Below are positions 25,595 through 36,215 of a DNA stretch of 64,000 nucleotides, one piece after another. Made by a program: the position numbers and the translations under genes. Source of the stretch: Hymenolepis diminuta (Eukaryota > Platyhelminthes > Cestoda > Cyclophyllidea > Hymenolepididae); the NCBI GenBank assembly GCA_900708905.1, contig CAADRB010000026.1, positions 504,351-568,350 of the forward strand, written 5' to 3'. Each line of letters opens with the position of its first letter. Positions within the stretch are counted from its first letter, which is position 1. Under the pieces are notes generated by a model. The model worked only from the letters and a program-made list of their open reading frames with translations. It had not been told where the DNA came from and did no database searches.

Positions 25595-27790
25595 TCTTAA
25601 AAACTTTATTCATCGTTCGACCTCTGGTAGAATCACTAGATTAAAAATCTCAAACGACGTTGACCGCTCACAAAAGCCTACTTTCTTATTTTAACCCCCT
25701 CCTCTCTCTGCGTGTTTTATATGCATGTATCCTTAATTTTTATTCCCTGAAACGTGCGTTGTAGAGTAAGTGAATCTTAGATATCCCATTAAATATCTGT
25801 TGTAAATTGTTTTTTTTTGGTGTTAGACCGGAAGGCGGAATTAACTAGTGGAGGACTCTAAAAGGTGAAGGTGACAAATAAGAATAAGATTGAATCAATT
25901 GCTTCTTTCAGATAATGATCGAATGTGTGGGTTAGTTCAGAGCAATTTCTTCTATAATGTAGTGTGGAGTTTTAGGAGATTAACAACAATTCATTCAAGG
26001 AATGGTGAGAAGGTCAGACTCTACAGTTGATATGAACTAGGGCGTCACTTAGATTTTAACGGACACTCACCGATGCAACGACACGGCTACTGCCAATCAG
26101 AGCCAACAGAGTAATTAGAAAACAAGTTTAAGAAAATACTAACCCTTAAATCTTAAGACTAATATCGTCAGAGAGTGGGGGGTCAGAAGCAGTAGTGGAA
26201 TATAAATTGCACGAGACATTTAACCTACAGGGATGACTTAGCTTTAAGGGGGGGGGGGCTGTTACGTAGCCACATATATTAGGGACATTGGATCGTATAA
26301 GTCAGTTCACTTAACAACAAATGAGGAAAGTAGGTTGATGAATAGCACGTAGGGGGAATTGTCATACAGAGTATTCCAATCCAAACGACTTGGCTTGGGT
26401 TGTGGCAGTTGTCTGCTCGACCAGATAATAACGAATCGTTGATGCGAATTTATTCTCAGACATGAGTGTGGAAGAATAGTAATCGAAATCCATTGTACGA
26501 GGCACATTGAAGTATTCAATTTCATTTTCTATCGCTCTTGCGAGAGTGTCATATTAAACAATGTAAAATTTTACGTTATATAGATGGAAAGTTATAATGT
26601 TAAACGAATGATTGGGTGTGTTAGCCTAGCCACAATAGGAACCTTTGTAAAATAAGACTTCTATATTGTGTAATACCAGGAAGTCTAGATCCTATGGTTA
26701 TGATCTATCTGATCACTAGATATCAGATCCGAAGGGAAAAACACAACAGTGATAAATGGAAAATGTCAGGCATTCTGAGCAAAGTAGGATAGGTAGTCTA
26801 GTTTCTGCCGGTATAATCCGTCTTACTAGAAATCGATGACCCCTTCAGACCCGAAGGAAGAAAGATGAATCAGAAGTGAAGTCATTTTCAAGACACTTTA
26901 CTTCAGATGCGACTATTTACATCAAAAATACTATTAACAACTCGTTCCGCAAAAATGCATAAACTATGGAGCTTTGTTCTTTTCGACTCATCGAAAATAG
27001 GTTAAAACAGTCGCACAAATGAGCATAAATAATCACTATAAAGAGTGTTTAATATGTATTGATGGTGAGTAGTACTAACTACTATTCTAACAGTCTTAGC
27101 CTAAACTTACAAGCATGGAATGAAATCTGGTCTGCAACCACTCTTATTTGCGTGTACTTGCATAGAATTATTCTACATTCACGGCTGCTCCACGAAATGA
27201 AGGGAAAGTACTTCTTTGACCATCTGAAAGCTGGAAAAGAACATGAATAAAAAGTTGACACAAGACCTCACGGAATTATCTCTTCAATCTACTAGAATTT
27301 GTAAATTATGCACTCTTTTGTCCTATTCATATTCTCGGTGCGAATTCTACATAAATGTGCTAATTAATAATTAACGATATTGATGAATATGTGTTATAAT
27401 CTGCTCTTCCCTATAGGATACCGCAACCGACTCTTAGATTCCTTAAGACATAGCACTAGTTACAAATACGACCTGACAACACCACGATACGAAAAGTCTC
27501 AAACCACGGGACGCACGTCTTCGTACCGATAGGTCGACTTATATTATCCGCCGTTTACAACTGTAATGTAAATAAATTCGTTCGAATAAAAGAGAAATAA
27601 AAGAAGCAGGAATTAAAAGGCGAAAAATAAAGGACCTTACACATAAGAATTATTTAGGGAAAAATATTATTTCCTTATATGTAGCAATATGCTTCAGCAA
27701 TATTCAGTGCTGGGTAATATATATCGAGAAAAAAGTATATTTGAAACAGATAGTGGTAGTTTTAACACACTTTAGAGATTGTGTGAAGTG
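25595..27790. other. Intergenic downstream of BRCA1
   Basis: No supported gene. It contains G-only runs at about 25192-25202 and 26249-26258. The rest is AT-rich and unassigned. The BRCA1 polyadenylation site should lie at its left end, but no standard AATAAA is obvious immediately after the stop. Confidence 0.5.
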
Positions 27791-27816
27791 TTAATTTTGT
27801 AATTTGGTTTTTTGTT

Positions 27817-28019
27817 ATTACAGCCGAGTTCGTTTTACGGTGTCTGGTTTAATTGGTCGTCTTCTGATTCGTTCCATTTTTTCTCTCCTAATAAGCACAT
27901 ACTTAATCGTGGCTTACCCTTGTTATCCTCCTCCCGGTCCTACACATCCATATCGTTTTAAACCTTCTCCAAGATTCTGGTATTATAATACTTATGAAAA
28001 GCAATATGATACTTCTTAA
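27817..28019 (+). CDS. Possible terminal exon of a small membrane protein
   Basis: An open frame follows a T-rich stretch ending in CAG and runs to TAA at 28019. Its translation has one hydrophobic stretch (LLIRSIFSLLISTYLIVA), then a proline/aromatic-rich tail (YPPPGPTHPYRF, PRFWYYNTYEK). That composition resembles small mitochondrial inner-membrane subunits, but I do not recognise the family. No upstream start exon with a matching phase could be identified, so this may be a chance ORF. Confidence 0.25.
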
Positions 28020-28320
28020 CTTATAAAAAAGTTCTAATTAAACTCTTTGTGTAAAGAAAAAATATTTATCATAGAATAGCATAGTCTCACTTTTAATAAT
28101 TTCATCATCCTAATACTGATTATGGATATAACTAACGTACTCTTCCAACTTAAAAAGGTCTAATAAGTAAAGAATATTTTCGTTTTAAAAAGGTTTCCGC
28201 CTTCGGACTCCAAGATGTTTTTCAGCTAACAGACAAATGACAATAATAAGTAAATACAATCACTTAGAAAATATCATACAAATAATGTTCTTGCAGAATA
28301 AGTATCAAAGTAAAGGAACA

Positions 28321-28734
28321 TTAATCAATTTGATTCTCCCTAGGAGCCACTGGAGAGTTAACGCTCGTTGATGTTCTTGATAGAACTGGAGGATTAGACA
28401 AATTAATTGCATTAGCGGCGTGTAGAGGCAGTCGGAAACTAGGACCTGGTTGCCCATAATCCGGTAAAGAAAGCTGAACAGGTTGAGCTTCAAATGAAAT
28501 AGGCTTCATACGCTCAGTAACTGAGAGCCGGCGACTCCTTAACGTTGTGTTCCTGCATGTTTTAATAGGCGTTGTGTTTCGTCTCTTCTTAGGGGGCAAA
28601 GAAAGCTTTGTTTCGTTTTCAGAAGTATATACTCTCTTTCGAAATTCTGGATCATTTTTCACTTTTTCAACAAAGTCTACAAAATCAATCTCAAGAATTG
28701 GTTTCTTAAATTCTTCATTTGGTTTCACATACAT
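28321..28734 (-). CDS. Hypothetical protein with nuclear-signal-like basic patch
   Basis: A 137-residue single-exon frame runs from ATG at 28734 to TAA, with an in-frame stop seven codons upstream of the ATG. The N-terminal 40 residues are charged (EIDFVDFVEKVKNDPEFRKR), followed by PPKKRRN, which resembles a nuclear localisation signal, and then a Ser/Pro-rich, probably disordered tail. No known family is recognised. It lies head-to-head with VPS45, 674 bp apart, so the two could share a promoter region. Balanced amino-acid use and the absence of low complexity favour a real gene, but it could be one exon of a longer one. Confidence 0.45.
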   Translation of the reverse strand: MYVKPNEEFKKPILEIDFVDFVEKVKNDPEFRKRVYTSENETKLSLPPKKRRNTTPIKTCRNTTLRSRRLSVTERMKPISFEAQPVQLSLPDYGQPGPSFRLPLHAANAINLSNPPVLSRTSTSVNSPVAPRENQID

Positions 28735-29408
28735 GGCCCCAATGAGTTGCAGTCAGAATAACTTTTACCCCAAGAACATTGCTCGAAATTAATATTGTGA
28801 TTTAAATTTCTACAGGTAAATCATATATTCCGATCCTTTTGATGGAGCAAATAAGTGAGGATGAGTCCAGTAAAATTTATTGCGCATAAATTAATATCCT
28901 TAAAAAATTTGTTACTGGAGAAATGTTAAGTATCCATAGCAGAATTTTCTCTTGACATTTCTATCAAAACAAATTACGGTTCTTGACGTCGTGGAAATTA
29001 CATTATACAATTAATTAATAGGGGCCAGTTAAACTGGCCATAACGAAGACGTCGAATTAGCAAATTGAACTATGACAGAAAAAGAAAAAACATTGCTAGA
29101 ATAAAAAATTCCCTTAAAATAACACCGAAGAATTTTAAATGAGGATCCAAGAAATTGAATCTATAAGATCTTAATTTTACTAAATTATTTTCTGTAGTAT
29201 GGGTTGTTTTTACGTACGAATTAAATATGTGGATTATTTAGGGAATTGTTATTAAAATTGATTTAACAATTGCAAATAAATTAACAACCGATGTCGCACT
29301 TAGAGCTTTGAACATATTACAAAGATTACGCCTGATTTGTGGATTTTGGTATACCGTAGGTTTCGTGCTAACTCTCCATTATTTGACTTTCAAACTGAAG
29401 CAATAGTA
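28735..29408. other. Divergent spacer between hypothetical gene and VPS45
   Basis: AT-rich, no exon recognised. It probably holds the promoters or leaders of both flanking genes, judged only from their head-to-head arrangement. Confidence 0.45.
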
Positions 29409-31259
29409 ATGGATATTTACGAATCGGTACGCTTGTATTTTTCCAAAATGTTCGCTATTCCTCCCGGAATGAAGGTTCTTGTTATTGATGAGGAAACATT
29501 ATCCATTATTAGTGTTGTGATTGCATTTTCTGAGATAATGGAAAAGGATATTTTTTTAGTTGAACGCATTAAGGCTGCGCGTGAACCTCTCAATCATCTC
29601 ACAGGAGTTTATTTTGTTCGTCCCACAAGTGAAAATGTCACGCTGATATCGCAGGAACTCAAGTCTCCAAAGTATGCCTCTTACTATCTATTCTTTAGTC
29701 ATGCTTTATCAAAACAATCATTGAAACAACTCGCGGAGGCAGATATCCGGGAAGTCGTTGTTGAAGTACAGGAGTACTTTGCTGATTTTCTTGCCCTATC
29801 TCCTCATCTTTTTACTATTGAAAGACCCATCTGTTTCTCTCCGGGTTTTGATGTCATTCCTGAGGTCCTTTCACGTTCGGCAAATGCTGTAACGGCTCTG
29901 CTCCTCACGCTTCAATGGTTTCCTCAGATTCGCTACCAACAATATTCTGAACCTTGTCGTGCTCTCGCCGAGTCCATTCGATCATTTTGTTCCCGTGAAA
30001 CTAACCTCTTTGACTTCCGAAAACCAGATCGTTCTCCTGTTTTGCTCATTCTAGACCGACGGCAAGACCAAATCACCCCTCTACTGACCCAATGGACTTA
30101 TGAGGCAATGATTCATGAACTTATTGGAATTAAAAATAATCGCGTTATTCTTCCATCAACCACGCCTGATAAGGCATCTGAGTTAACCCTCTCTCGAGAA
30201 TTCGACGATTTCTTTAAAAAGAACCAATATCTTAATTTCGGTGAAATTGGACAAGCCATTAAGGATCTTGTCGCCAATTTTCAAAAAGTAACCAAGAAAG
30301 TTGATGCTGAGAATGCGAAATCGATCTCTGATTTAAAGGGTCTGCTAGAAAATTATCCTGCATTCAGAAAGGCTTCAGGAACAGTTGAGATGCATGTCGC
30401 TATAGTGTCGGAACTCTCTCGAATTGTGAAGGAGCGTTCATTATTGGAAATTAGTGAGGTTGAACAGGAGCTAGTGTGCCAAAATAATCATTCTACAAGT
30501 TTCTCTCGTATTCGGTCCCTAGTTTCTGATCCTCGGATCATGAATGGTGATGCTCTGCGCTTGGTTCTTCTCTACGCTCTTCGTTATGAGTTTAATCACA
30601 AGGAGATCGCAATCCTGTCAACTGCTCTAGCTGAGCGTGGTCTGTCAAGGGATGACGTTCGTGTTATTGGACAACTCAGTGATCATCCAAGCAGTCAGCG
30701 GCGTGTTGGGAACACTTCTGATCTCCTTTCCGCAGTGAGAGATGTTGGATCCAATCCCTCTGTATCCAATGCGACGAATGCAGTCGCATCTATCACCAAA
30801 CGCCTCGTCAAAGGACGTAAGAATGTAGAGAATGTCTACACGCAACATGAACCCCCGCTCTCGGAGCTTATTCGAGAACTTATGCAGGGACAATTGGCAG
30901 AATCAGCCTTCCCAACACTGGAATATGGGCAAGGTTCTTCTCCGAGCTCTTATCCCTCAAACCAAATTATTGTCTATGTTCTCGGTGGAGTGACTTATGA
31001 GGAAGCTTTAGCAGCTCACAAATTAATTTCCTCTAATCCTGGACTGGGTGTAATATTGGGAGGAACTACAGTTCACAATTCTGAGTCCTTCCTTGATCAA
31101 CTGCGCTCATTTTCGCGTTCAGAATCCCAAGCTGAAGATGTAGAGACGGTTCCAGGAACTAGGTCAACACCAAGTCGCCTGACGAACTCTCTCGGGTTTG
31201 GGCTTTTGAATAAGGGGCCATCGGCGAGCAAGAATACTCGATATACTCTCCTTCGTTAG
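29409..31259 (+). CDS. VPS45: Vacuolar protein sorting 45 (Sec1/Munc18 family)
   Basis: One uninterrupted frame encodes 616 residues; human VPS45 has 570. It matches VPS45 from end to end: GMKVLVIDEET near the start, EADIREVVVEVQEYFADF, LLILDRRQDQITPLLTQWTY, VENVYTQHEP, and VLGGVTYEEALAAHKL followed by GVILGGTTVHNSESFL. Sec1/Munc18 proteins clamp syntaxins and SNARE bundles; VPS45 works with syntaxin-16/Tlg2-type SNAREs in traffic between endosomes and the trans-Golgi. The ATG at 29409 is chosen because it aligns with the family start and no upstream in-frame ATG follows the previous stop. The C-terminal ~45 residues are Ser-rich and not conserved. Having no intron over 1.85 kb is unusual beside heavily split neighbours. 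Confidence 0.97.
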   Translation: MDIYESVRLYFSKMFAIPPGMKVLVIDEETLSIISVVIAFSEIMEKDIFLVERIKAAREPLNHLTGVYFVRPTSENVTLISQELKSPKYASYYLFFSHALSKQSLKQLAEADIREVVVEVQEYFADFLALSPHLFTIERPICFSPGFDVIPEVLSRSANAVTALLLTLQWFPQIRYQQYSEPCRALAESIRSFCSRETNLFDFRKPDRSPVLLILDRRQDQITPLLTQWTYEAMIHELIGIKNNRVILPSTTPDKASELTLSREFDDFFKKNQYLNFGEIGQAIKDLVANFQKVTKKVDAENAKSISDLKGLLENYPAFRKASGTVEMHVAIVSELSRIVKERSLLEISEVEQELVCQNNHSTSFSRIRSLVSDPRIMNGDALRLVLLYALRYEFNHKEIAILSTALAERGLSRDDVRVIGQLSDHPSSQRRVGNTSDLLSAVRDVGSNPSVSNATNAVASITKRLVKGRKNVENVYTQHEPPLSELIRELMQGQLAESAFPTLEYGQGSSPSSYPSNQIIVYVLGGVTYEEALAAHKLISSNPGLGVILGGTTVHNSESFLDQLRSFSRSESQAEDVETVPGTRSTPSRLTNSLGFGLLNKGPSASKNTRYTLLR

Positions 31260-31468
31260 AACCAAACTGACTGTGATATCTCATTAACTTTTGCTTCTCC
31301 TTTTTTTCTCTTTTTCTTCTATCTAGTTTGTCAGTTATATTATTACTAATTTGTTGTCAGTTTAATGTATAAAGTCTGTTGAATTGTCTGAATCTCGTCT
31401 GCTTTCTTTGATTGATTGAGAAGGGTATCTTTGCTTAAAGTGATAAATTCGCTATTCTAGACTCCCCC
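31260..31468 (+). promoter_or_regulatory. Short VPS45-MRPL10 spacer with candidate trans-splice acceptor
   Basis: Only 209 bp separate the two same-strand genes. T-rich tracts and a TATTCTAG acceptor-like end (about 31453-31460) lie eight bases before the MRPL10 ATG. No clear AATAAA is present. Flatworms use spliced-leader trans-splicing, so this could be an acceptor; that role is inferred. Confidence 0.4.
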
Positions 31469-34400
31469 ATGGTAGCCGTAATTGCACGTAACTGTCGACT
31501 TCCCGTGGCCTCATTTGCTGCATTCAAACAGCCCCGAAGATTTCGATACATTCCCTCCCCGGGAACAATGGATCAACGACTATTTCGTGAGGTTACCAAA
31601 CCGATTTACCGTGTACCTACTCTCTCAAGGCAAGAAAGATATATTGCTATGCTCGAAGAATTTGAGAAAAGGGTATGCTTCTTTTCATGATGGTAAAAAA
31701 TAACTTTTAATTCGCTTGCACTAGTGCTTAGTTAACTCTATCCAAGGAAAGTATCAATTACCGTCTGCATAATAGATATGAGTTGAGTAGGGAGGTGCTT
31801 GTTTTCAATATAACATTTACCGAAGATGGGGAAAGTAAATTTTAGGGAGTTCCGATCTAAAAAATGGAAAGTTTTATTGAACTGAGTTGTGATATTTATT
31901 TTTTTAAAGTTTGATTTTATTTGTTTAAGAGGTTTTGGGTTAGATTGGAGTTTAGGTGAAGTTTGGAGTTACTGTTACATTTAGTTGAGTCCTGTAATCC
32001 TATATTTTGTTTCTTTTGGAAACGAAGAGATCATGTAATTAGAGCAGAGCCAGTTTTTTGCATCGGGCGGTAATACTGTTTGTTTCCTATAAATAGCGCG
32101 AACAGAATCCCTATCGAAGCTTCTTGATTCGGAAGGCTAAGACAGACTTCTACGATAAAGCAGAGGACAAAATGGTCCTCATTTTCCATCAGCTTTATGC
32201 ATATCAATGGGAGAAGCAGCCAGTAATCAACAAACTCTTTGAACATGGTCTCAAATTCCGTGGATTTCCTATGGAAATATTAAGGTGAGTTTGCATCTAC
32301 CCAGTTTTTATCTCTAATATGTATTGATTTATTTTATTTTGGTTCCTTCAGAGAGGCTGCCAAGGGTACAAAGTGGCAGCGATTTGCGGATACTGTGCTC
32401 AAGGAGCCTATTCCAAATCTATACCTCTTCGGTGATGCTAATCCCCGAATCTGTGAGAAGGCGATAAATATCACGAGCAAAACTAGGTTTTTTATTTTAC
32501 TCGGTGAGTCCTCTTTATTTCATTTCGTTTGTTCAATTTGTACATGTATTGACAGCTGATCAAGAAAATGTTTATTCGGAAGATTCGGGATATTGAAGTG
32601 GTAATTTTATTAGCTACCATTAACTCTATTGTCGATTATTGTTAGACACAGCCACAGATCAATCAAATCACTTGTATCACACTACTACTTTACATTTTAC
32701 CTGGAAGACGGAGACACTAGTTGGTATTTTATCTGCGTCTAATTGCCGTAGCTAAAGATCAAAATTTCAAATGACAAACTCGGACTCTTGGGATCTTGTG
32801 TTTTTTATCAGTAGATTAAATTGAAAATGGGTTCATTTTATTGAATATTGGTCCTTTCCAATATTCAGAGAGCAGCCAATATTTAATTCTTAAATTTATA
32901 TTAGCTACGCTGGGAAGTATCCATTTATAGGAAAACAGATGTTGAACTATTCTCTGTCTGTATTTTTAATGTTTTTTGAACTTCTATAAATTCGGTTTGT
33001 CACTTGTCAGGTAAATTGTTCTCATTATTGTTCAATAAAAGCATTCATTTAAATTGGTCTTCCGGATTCTCTCATTTCTTGCTTGACATTTTTTTATTTG
33101 ATCGTCTTGCTTATTTGGTCAAATTTTACATGTGGATATTTTTAATAAATATGTACATGATCACTGAATAGAAATTTATTGAAAACGTTCTAACTTACTG
33201 TGTTAGTATTTATTTACGTCTTCACATTTGAATCACCCGAATTTTTGCCAAAAATGAGCATTTCCATAGTTCTCCGGTGTTTTCTATTTCATCGTGTTAA
33301 TCCAGGTGTATATTGTTCATTTGAGGTTGTGATATTAGTGTTACTCACAAGTGAGCATTAGGTCACTCACGTATTAGTAATACTATTATCTTTAGGTGAA
33401 ATCTAATATGTTTGCAGGAGGAAGTTCTAAAATATCGCATCAGCACTTTCTATTAAATAGATCTTCTAGTATATTATTGAAAGGGTCTTTCCTCGATTAT
33501 TTGCGTTAACTTACGTAATATGAGATCTCAAATTTTTACTGCGAAAGTTTACATTTTTGATAGAAAATTCATTTACGTTTTGAATTTGCCGTCGGATTTC
33601 GAAGTCTAATTTTATATCCATTTAGAGGCCCAGTCAAGTCGTTTCATCTATTATTTTTTCAAATCGAGATAAATCCCTCGTATAAAGTGTGCCGCTGAAA
33701 ATATTTTGCTAACCTCAGCTGTAACTCATATTCCATATCTAGTCAACGCTTTATTAAATCTTTTAATGTGTTAGATTTCATCTTAATATTTTTGTTACCT
33801 CCACAGAAAGGAATTTTCAAGTAAAATGCAAACTCAAGTAACTTAAGTGAGAGAAACTGAGCTTCGTTTTACGATTTGAAAACGTAATTTGTTTTCTTAT
33901 TTTCTCCTTAAACCTTCTGAATCACATGACGCAAAGAATCATCATTTAGATATCATCCTTTTTCGCCAAGATTGTAGCTATCACCCACTATTTGTTCACC
34001 CATTTATGAGATTGAATTGGGTAGGCATTTCAATTTCTAGACAAACTTATATTTTCCGATTTGTGTTCGTATAACCCTGCCTTTATAAGAAAGCAGAGAC
34101 TGATATAAACTGGGGTGCCATAGCGATAGTTCAAGATGCCCACAGGGATAGCATTATAGTTACAGATGCTCAGACCCGGTAGATTAAATCCTGTAACTCA
34201 GAGTTAGTTTACAATATGAAGAAAATACAACTAGTTATATAGCTATCTATCTAGTTATATTAGATAGGATCTGATTAGCAGTTTATTCAAAAATTCACCA
34301 TTGACGATTTATATTTAATATAACTATTTGGTACATTCAGACACGAACAAAAATATTCCATTCTGTTTCACGTCAGTTTCAATGAGTATATAGGACTACA

Positions 34401-34849
34401 GTAAATCTTATGCTCTCGATTCTATGTTGATCAATATCAGTCAAGAAAGTGTCAGAAATATATTTTCACCATTCAAGCAATCTGTCGACTTCGCTGCATA
34501 TGGTACTCACGTTATGCTAAAGGTTGTAAGAAATGGATCAATTATCCAACTCTCTTTTCCCTTAGGTGGAGTCATCCAGCATCGCATAATGACTCGGGAT
34601 GAGGTAAAGAAATTCGCCAATCTTGTAGAACTGTCGGAACTTCACGCACAGCTACTGGGTATTCTTCAACAACACACCATGGAAACCGCTCGGCTTCTCA
34701 ATCATCATGGAGGAGAATTAGTCAATCTTCTAAAATATGCCCAACCTGCAAACGACAGTAGCGGCACCCAAAGCGGATCGAATGGCCAAGCTGATGACTC
34801 ATCTTCAAGCAGTGATGATTCGGATTCATCTGACAGCGACAGTGATTAA
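31469..34849 (+). CDS. MRPL10: Mitochondrial large-subunit ribosomal protein L10
   Basis: Exons 31469-31672, 32097-32284, 32352-32503 and 34566-34849 join in frame to 275 residues; human MRPL10 has 261. The match to uL10m is moderate but ordered: a ten-residue-spaced EDKMVLIFHQ strand, a HGLKFRGFPMEILREA helix-strand, NLYLFGD, then FFILLGGVI formed exactly across the last junction, and a C-terminal helix TARLLNHHGGELV. uL10m anchors the L7/L12 stalk of the mitochondrial ribosome. The last exon was placed after a strong pyrimidine tract ending in TTAG; this join recreates the conserved LLGG. The first ~25 residues are basic and suit a mitochondrial presequence. The final 30 residues are almost entirely Ser, Asp and Gly, an unusual tail. 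Confidence 0.88.
32504..34565 (+). other. Large intron 3 of MRPL10
   Basis: A 2.06-kb AT-rich intron with a GTGAGT donor and CTTTTCCCTTAG acceptor. No nested gene or recognised repeat. A small inverted motif around 34240-34262 (CTAGTTATAT units) is the only local structure noticed. Confidence 0.7.
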
Positions 34850-35137
34850 GTCTCTGACAAGGAGAAATAAAAACCTAGATCCCACTTTTGTACATAGGAA
34901 ATACATAAATAAACTCCACTATCCTATGTTCTCTGTATTTTATCCTATTGGGAATGTGAGCCAGTGTCCTAAGTGGAAAATAACCAAATGCAATCTCAAA
35001 GACTTTAAGTGAGAAGGGGTTGCGTAAAGATCGATAGATATAGGTTATTATTTTCGAATTTTATGTAAATGCAAATAGGAGCAAAGGAAATCATACAGAA
35101 ATATTAATAGCATTTGGTTCGGGAAACTTAGTATTGT
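34850..35137. other. Convergent 3' spacer MRPL10/BRK1
   Basis: The two genes end tail-to-tail with 288 bp between stops. AATAAA at 34866-34871 is close after the MRPL10 stop and is its likely polyadenylation signal. Confidence 0.6.
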
Positions 35138-35404
35138 TCACTGCTCGTTTTGCTCAGCAGCAGCTATGCTTACCCGCATTTTATCTTGTAAAATGATGTT
35201 GTAGGAGGTGTGTGCATCTAGACGCTCAATTTTGCGTTCGAGGATTTTGAGTCGATTATCCATTTCAGCTAATCTTAGGCGGCAGGAAGAATGAAACCGA
35301 TTGAGAAATTCGACAACTGTTTTTAAGCTGGTGCATATTGTTTCGCTGTTTTCTCGGTTTGTCCAGTCTTCCGTAATCTCATTGTTGTAATCCGAAGGAT
35401 CCAT
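35138..35404 (-). CDS. BRK1: BRICK1/HSPC300, smallest WAVE complex subunit
   Basis: A single exon encodes 88 residues from the ATG at 35404; human BRK1 has 75. It matches the family over its length: EDWTNREN, EFLNRFHSSCRLRLAEMD and LKILERKIERLDA. The second half shows heptad spacing of a long coiled coil. BRK1 joins WAVE, ABI, NAP1 and SRA1 in the WAVE regulatory complex, which controls Arp2/3 actin branching in the cytoplasm. It lies downstream of RECQL5 on the same strand, 811 bp after the RECQL5 stop. A few extra residues at both ends are not conserved. The call rests on the block of conserved residues and the right size. Confidence 0.9.
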   Translation of the reverse strand: MDPSDYNNEITEDWTNRENSETICTSLKTVVEFLNRFHSSCRLRLAEMDNRLKILERKIERLDAHTSYNIILQDKMRVSIAAAEQNEQ

Positions 35405-36215
35405 CGTAACCAATTGGGTTAAAAGTTCAATTAGGCTTCTTTGGCCAAGAAAGTCAATATATAATTAAGGCCTGCAAAAATATTATTAAATCGTGCGAAT
35501 ATTATTGCATGTCATTAAAAATTTTGATTCAACTTTAAATTATGTTATTTATATGGAATTTTGATATTCACTAAATAGGTTATGGATGTTTGGACTGAGT
35601 ATTAATATTCCCTATTTGGTATTAATAAGATCAGATTAGTATTTCAATACATAATGCTTAAAATTCCCTCACATCTATCCTTATTTAAACTTTACATTTT
35701 AAGTGCAATTACAAGTCATCCCTCCTTTTTGTCGAAATTTCAAGTTCATTCCACTGAAATAAGATCATCCCTCGAATTTTTACATGAACCTCCGCACGAC
35801 TTCCTTTACTAAAAGAATTTTCGCTCGAAGAGAACCTCTCACTTATACTTCATATTCATGAACCCAACTCCCTTCTGTATTTTCGTCAATCGGAAAATTG
35901 TACATATCCTTCGGCCTGATCACTGACGAAAGCCAAAGCCTGAGAAAAGGCGACGTTACCATCCCACTTTATCTTGCTAGCCATTCAGACGACCTAGTAA
36001 CACTTCCTACCGCTCATATTTCCAGACTTACGTTGCAATCCCATCAATGATGCGAACATTATACGGAAGAAAACACTAGCGAAACAAAGCACACAATCAC
36101 TTAAAACAGTTGCTTTTGATGAACTAAAATTGTACGAATCCAGGGTTCAGATATGCATCAAGGAAGAAAGTGTAGGGTAGAAGAATTGAAGTTGCGGGTG
36201 GTGGCTGACCAGCAT
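35405..36215. other. Spacer between RECQL5 and BRK1
   Basis: No exon recognised. It should contain the RECQL5 3' UTR and BRK1 leader, both read on the minus strand. Confidence 0.5.
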
